Shown here: piece by piece, positions 63,801-64,000 of the stretch | Position numbering within the stretch: position 1 is the stretch's first letter | How the letters are laid out: the number at the start of each line of letters is the position of its first letter | Assembly (NCBI GenBank): GCA_964035775.1 | Contig: OZ038313.1 | Span: forward strand, 14,202,984-14,266,983 | DNA length: 64,000 nt | Direction of reading: 5' to 3' | Source: Osedax frankpressi | Lineage: Eukaryota > Annelida > Polychaeta > Sabellida > Siboglinidae | The notes under the pieces: generated by a model | What the model was told of the DNA's origin: nothing | The model's input: only the letters and a program-made list of their open reading frames with translations | Database searches by the model: none | Program-made: the position numbers and the translations under genes

Positions 63801-64000
63801 GCAAATATTACATTGAACGCAATAGTTAATTATATGTATTAGAGTTATGTGAATATCTAGGGTACTGTATAGCAGGTATATACACAATCAGATAATTAAC
63901 TTCTATATTAGGTTTAAAAGTGTAGTCTTAAAAACACTAAATATAGTAATCATATTTAAAATAGTATAATAAATCAAGAATATTTATTTTAAATGATTTT

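Overview
This is strongly AT-rich nuclear DNA from an animal, most likely an invertebrate. The genes are split by introns with GT-AG borders. The families present include an RGK small GTPase, mitochondrial glycine-cleavage H protein, METAP2, RTCB and glycerate kinase. There is also a THAP-domain P-like transposon and a piggyBac relic. No species can be named from the sequence alone. Exons stand out as GC-richer islands, so I rebuilt the gene models by joining exons that agree in splice phase and in remembered family sequence.

Layout: (1) 2792-6504 (+), an RGK-family GTPase whose P-loop exon I cannot find. (2) 7721-11161 (-), glycine cleavage H protein (GCSH), lacking its first, mitochondrial-targeting exon. 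(3) 13709-27846 (-), a complete 11-exon METAP2 (458 aa), with a 7.5-kb hexanucleotide array in one intron and minisatellites against two 3' splice sites. (4) 28521-46112 (+), RTCB, the tRNA-splicing/XBP1 ligase, head-to-head with METAP2. All parts are present except most of one conserved exon, of which only 11 codons remain next to a 6-kb TCC/TCA array. One RTCB intron carries a 2.2-kb P-like THAP transposon. (5) 47100-55418 (-), glycerate kinase (GLYCTK), 8 exons, with an internally deleted piggyBac in its first visible intron. (6) 58150-62211 (-), the 3' part of an unidentified WW-domain protein. The rest is AT-rich intergenic or intronic DNA with TA-type microsatellites.

The most distinctive theme is the number of tandem arrays that start or end within tens of bases of splice sites. 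Arrays downstream of 5' splice sites often resemble donors, while arrays upstream of 3' splice sites are pyrimidine-rich in the transcript. One RTCB exon-donor junction is itself triplicated as 115-bp units. This suggests that splice signals seed minisatellites in this genome. GCSH and GLYCTK both touch glycine/serine/glycerate metabolism, and METAP2 and RTCB are housekeeping genes sharing a short divergent promoter region. I see no evidence of an operon-like system.
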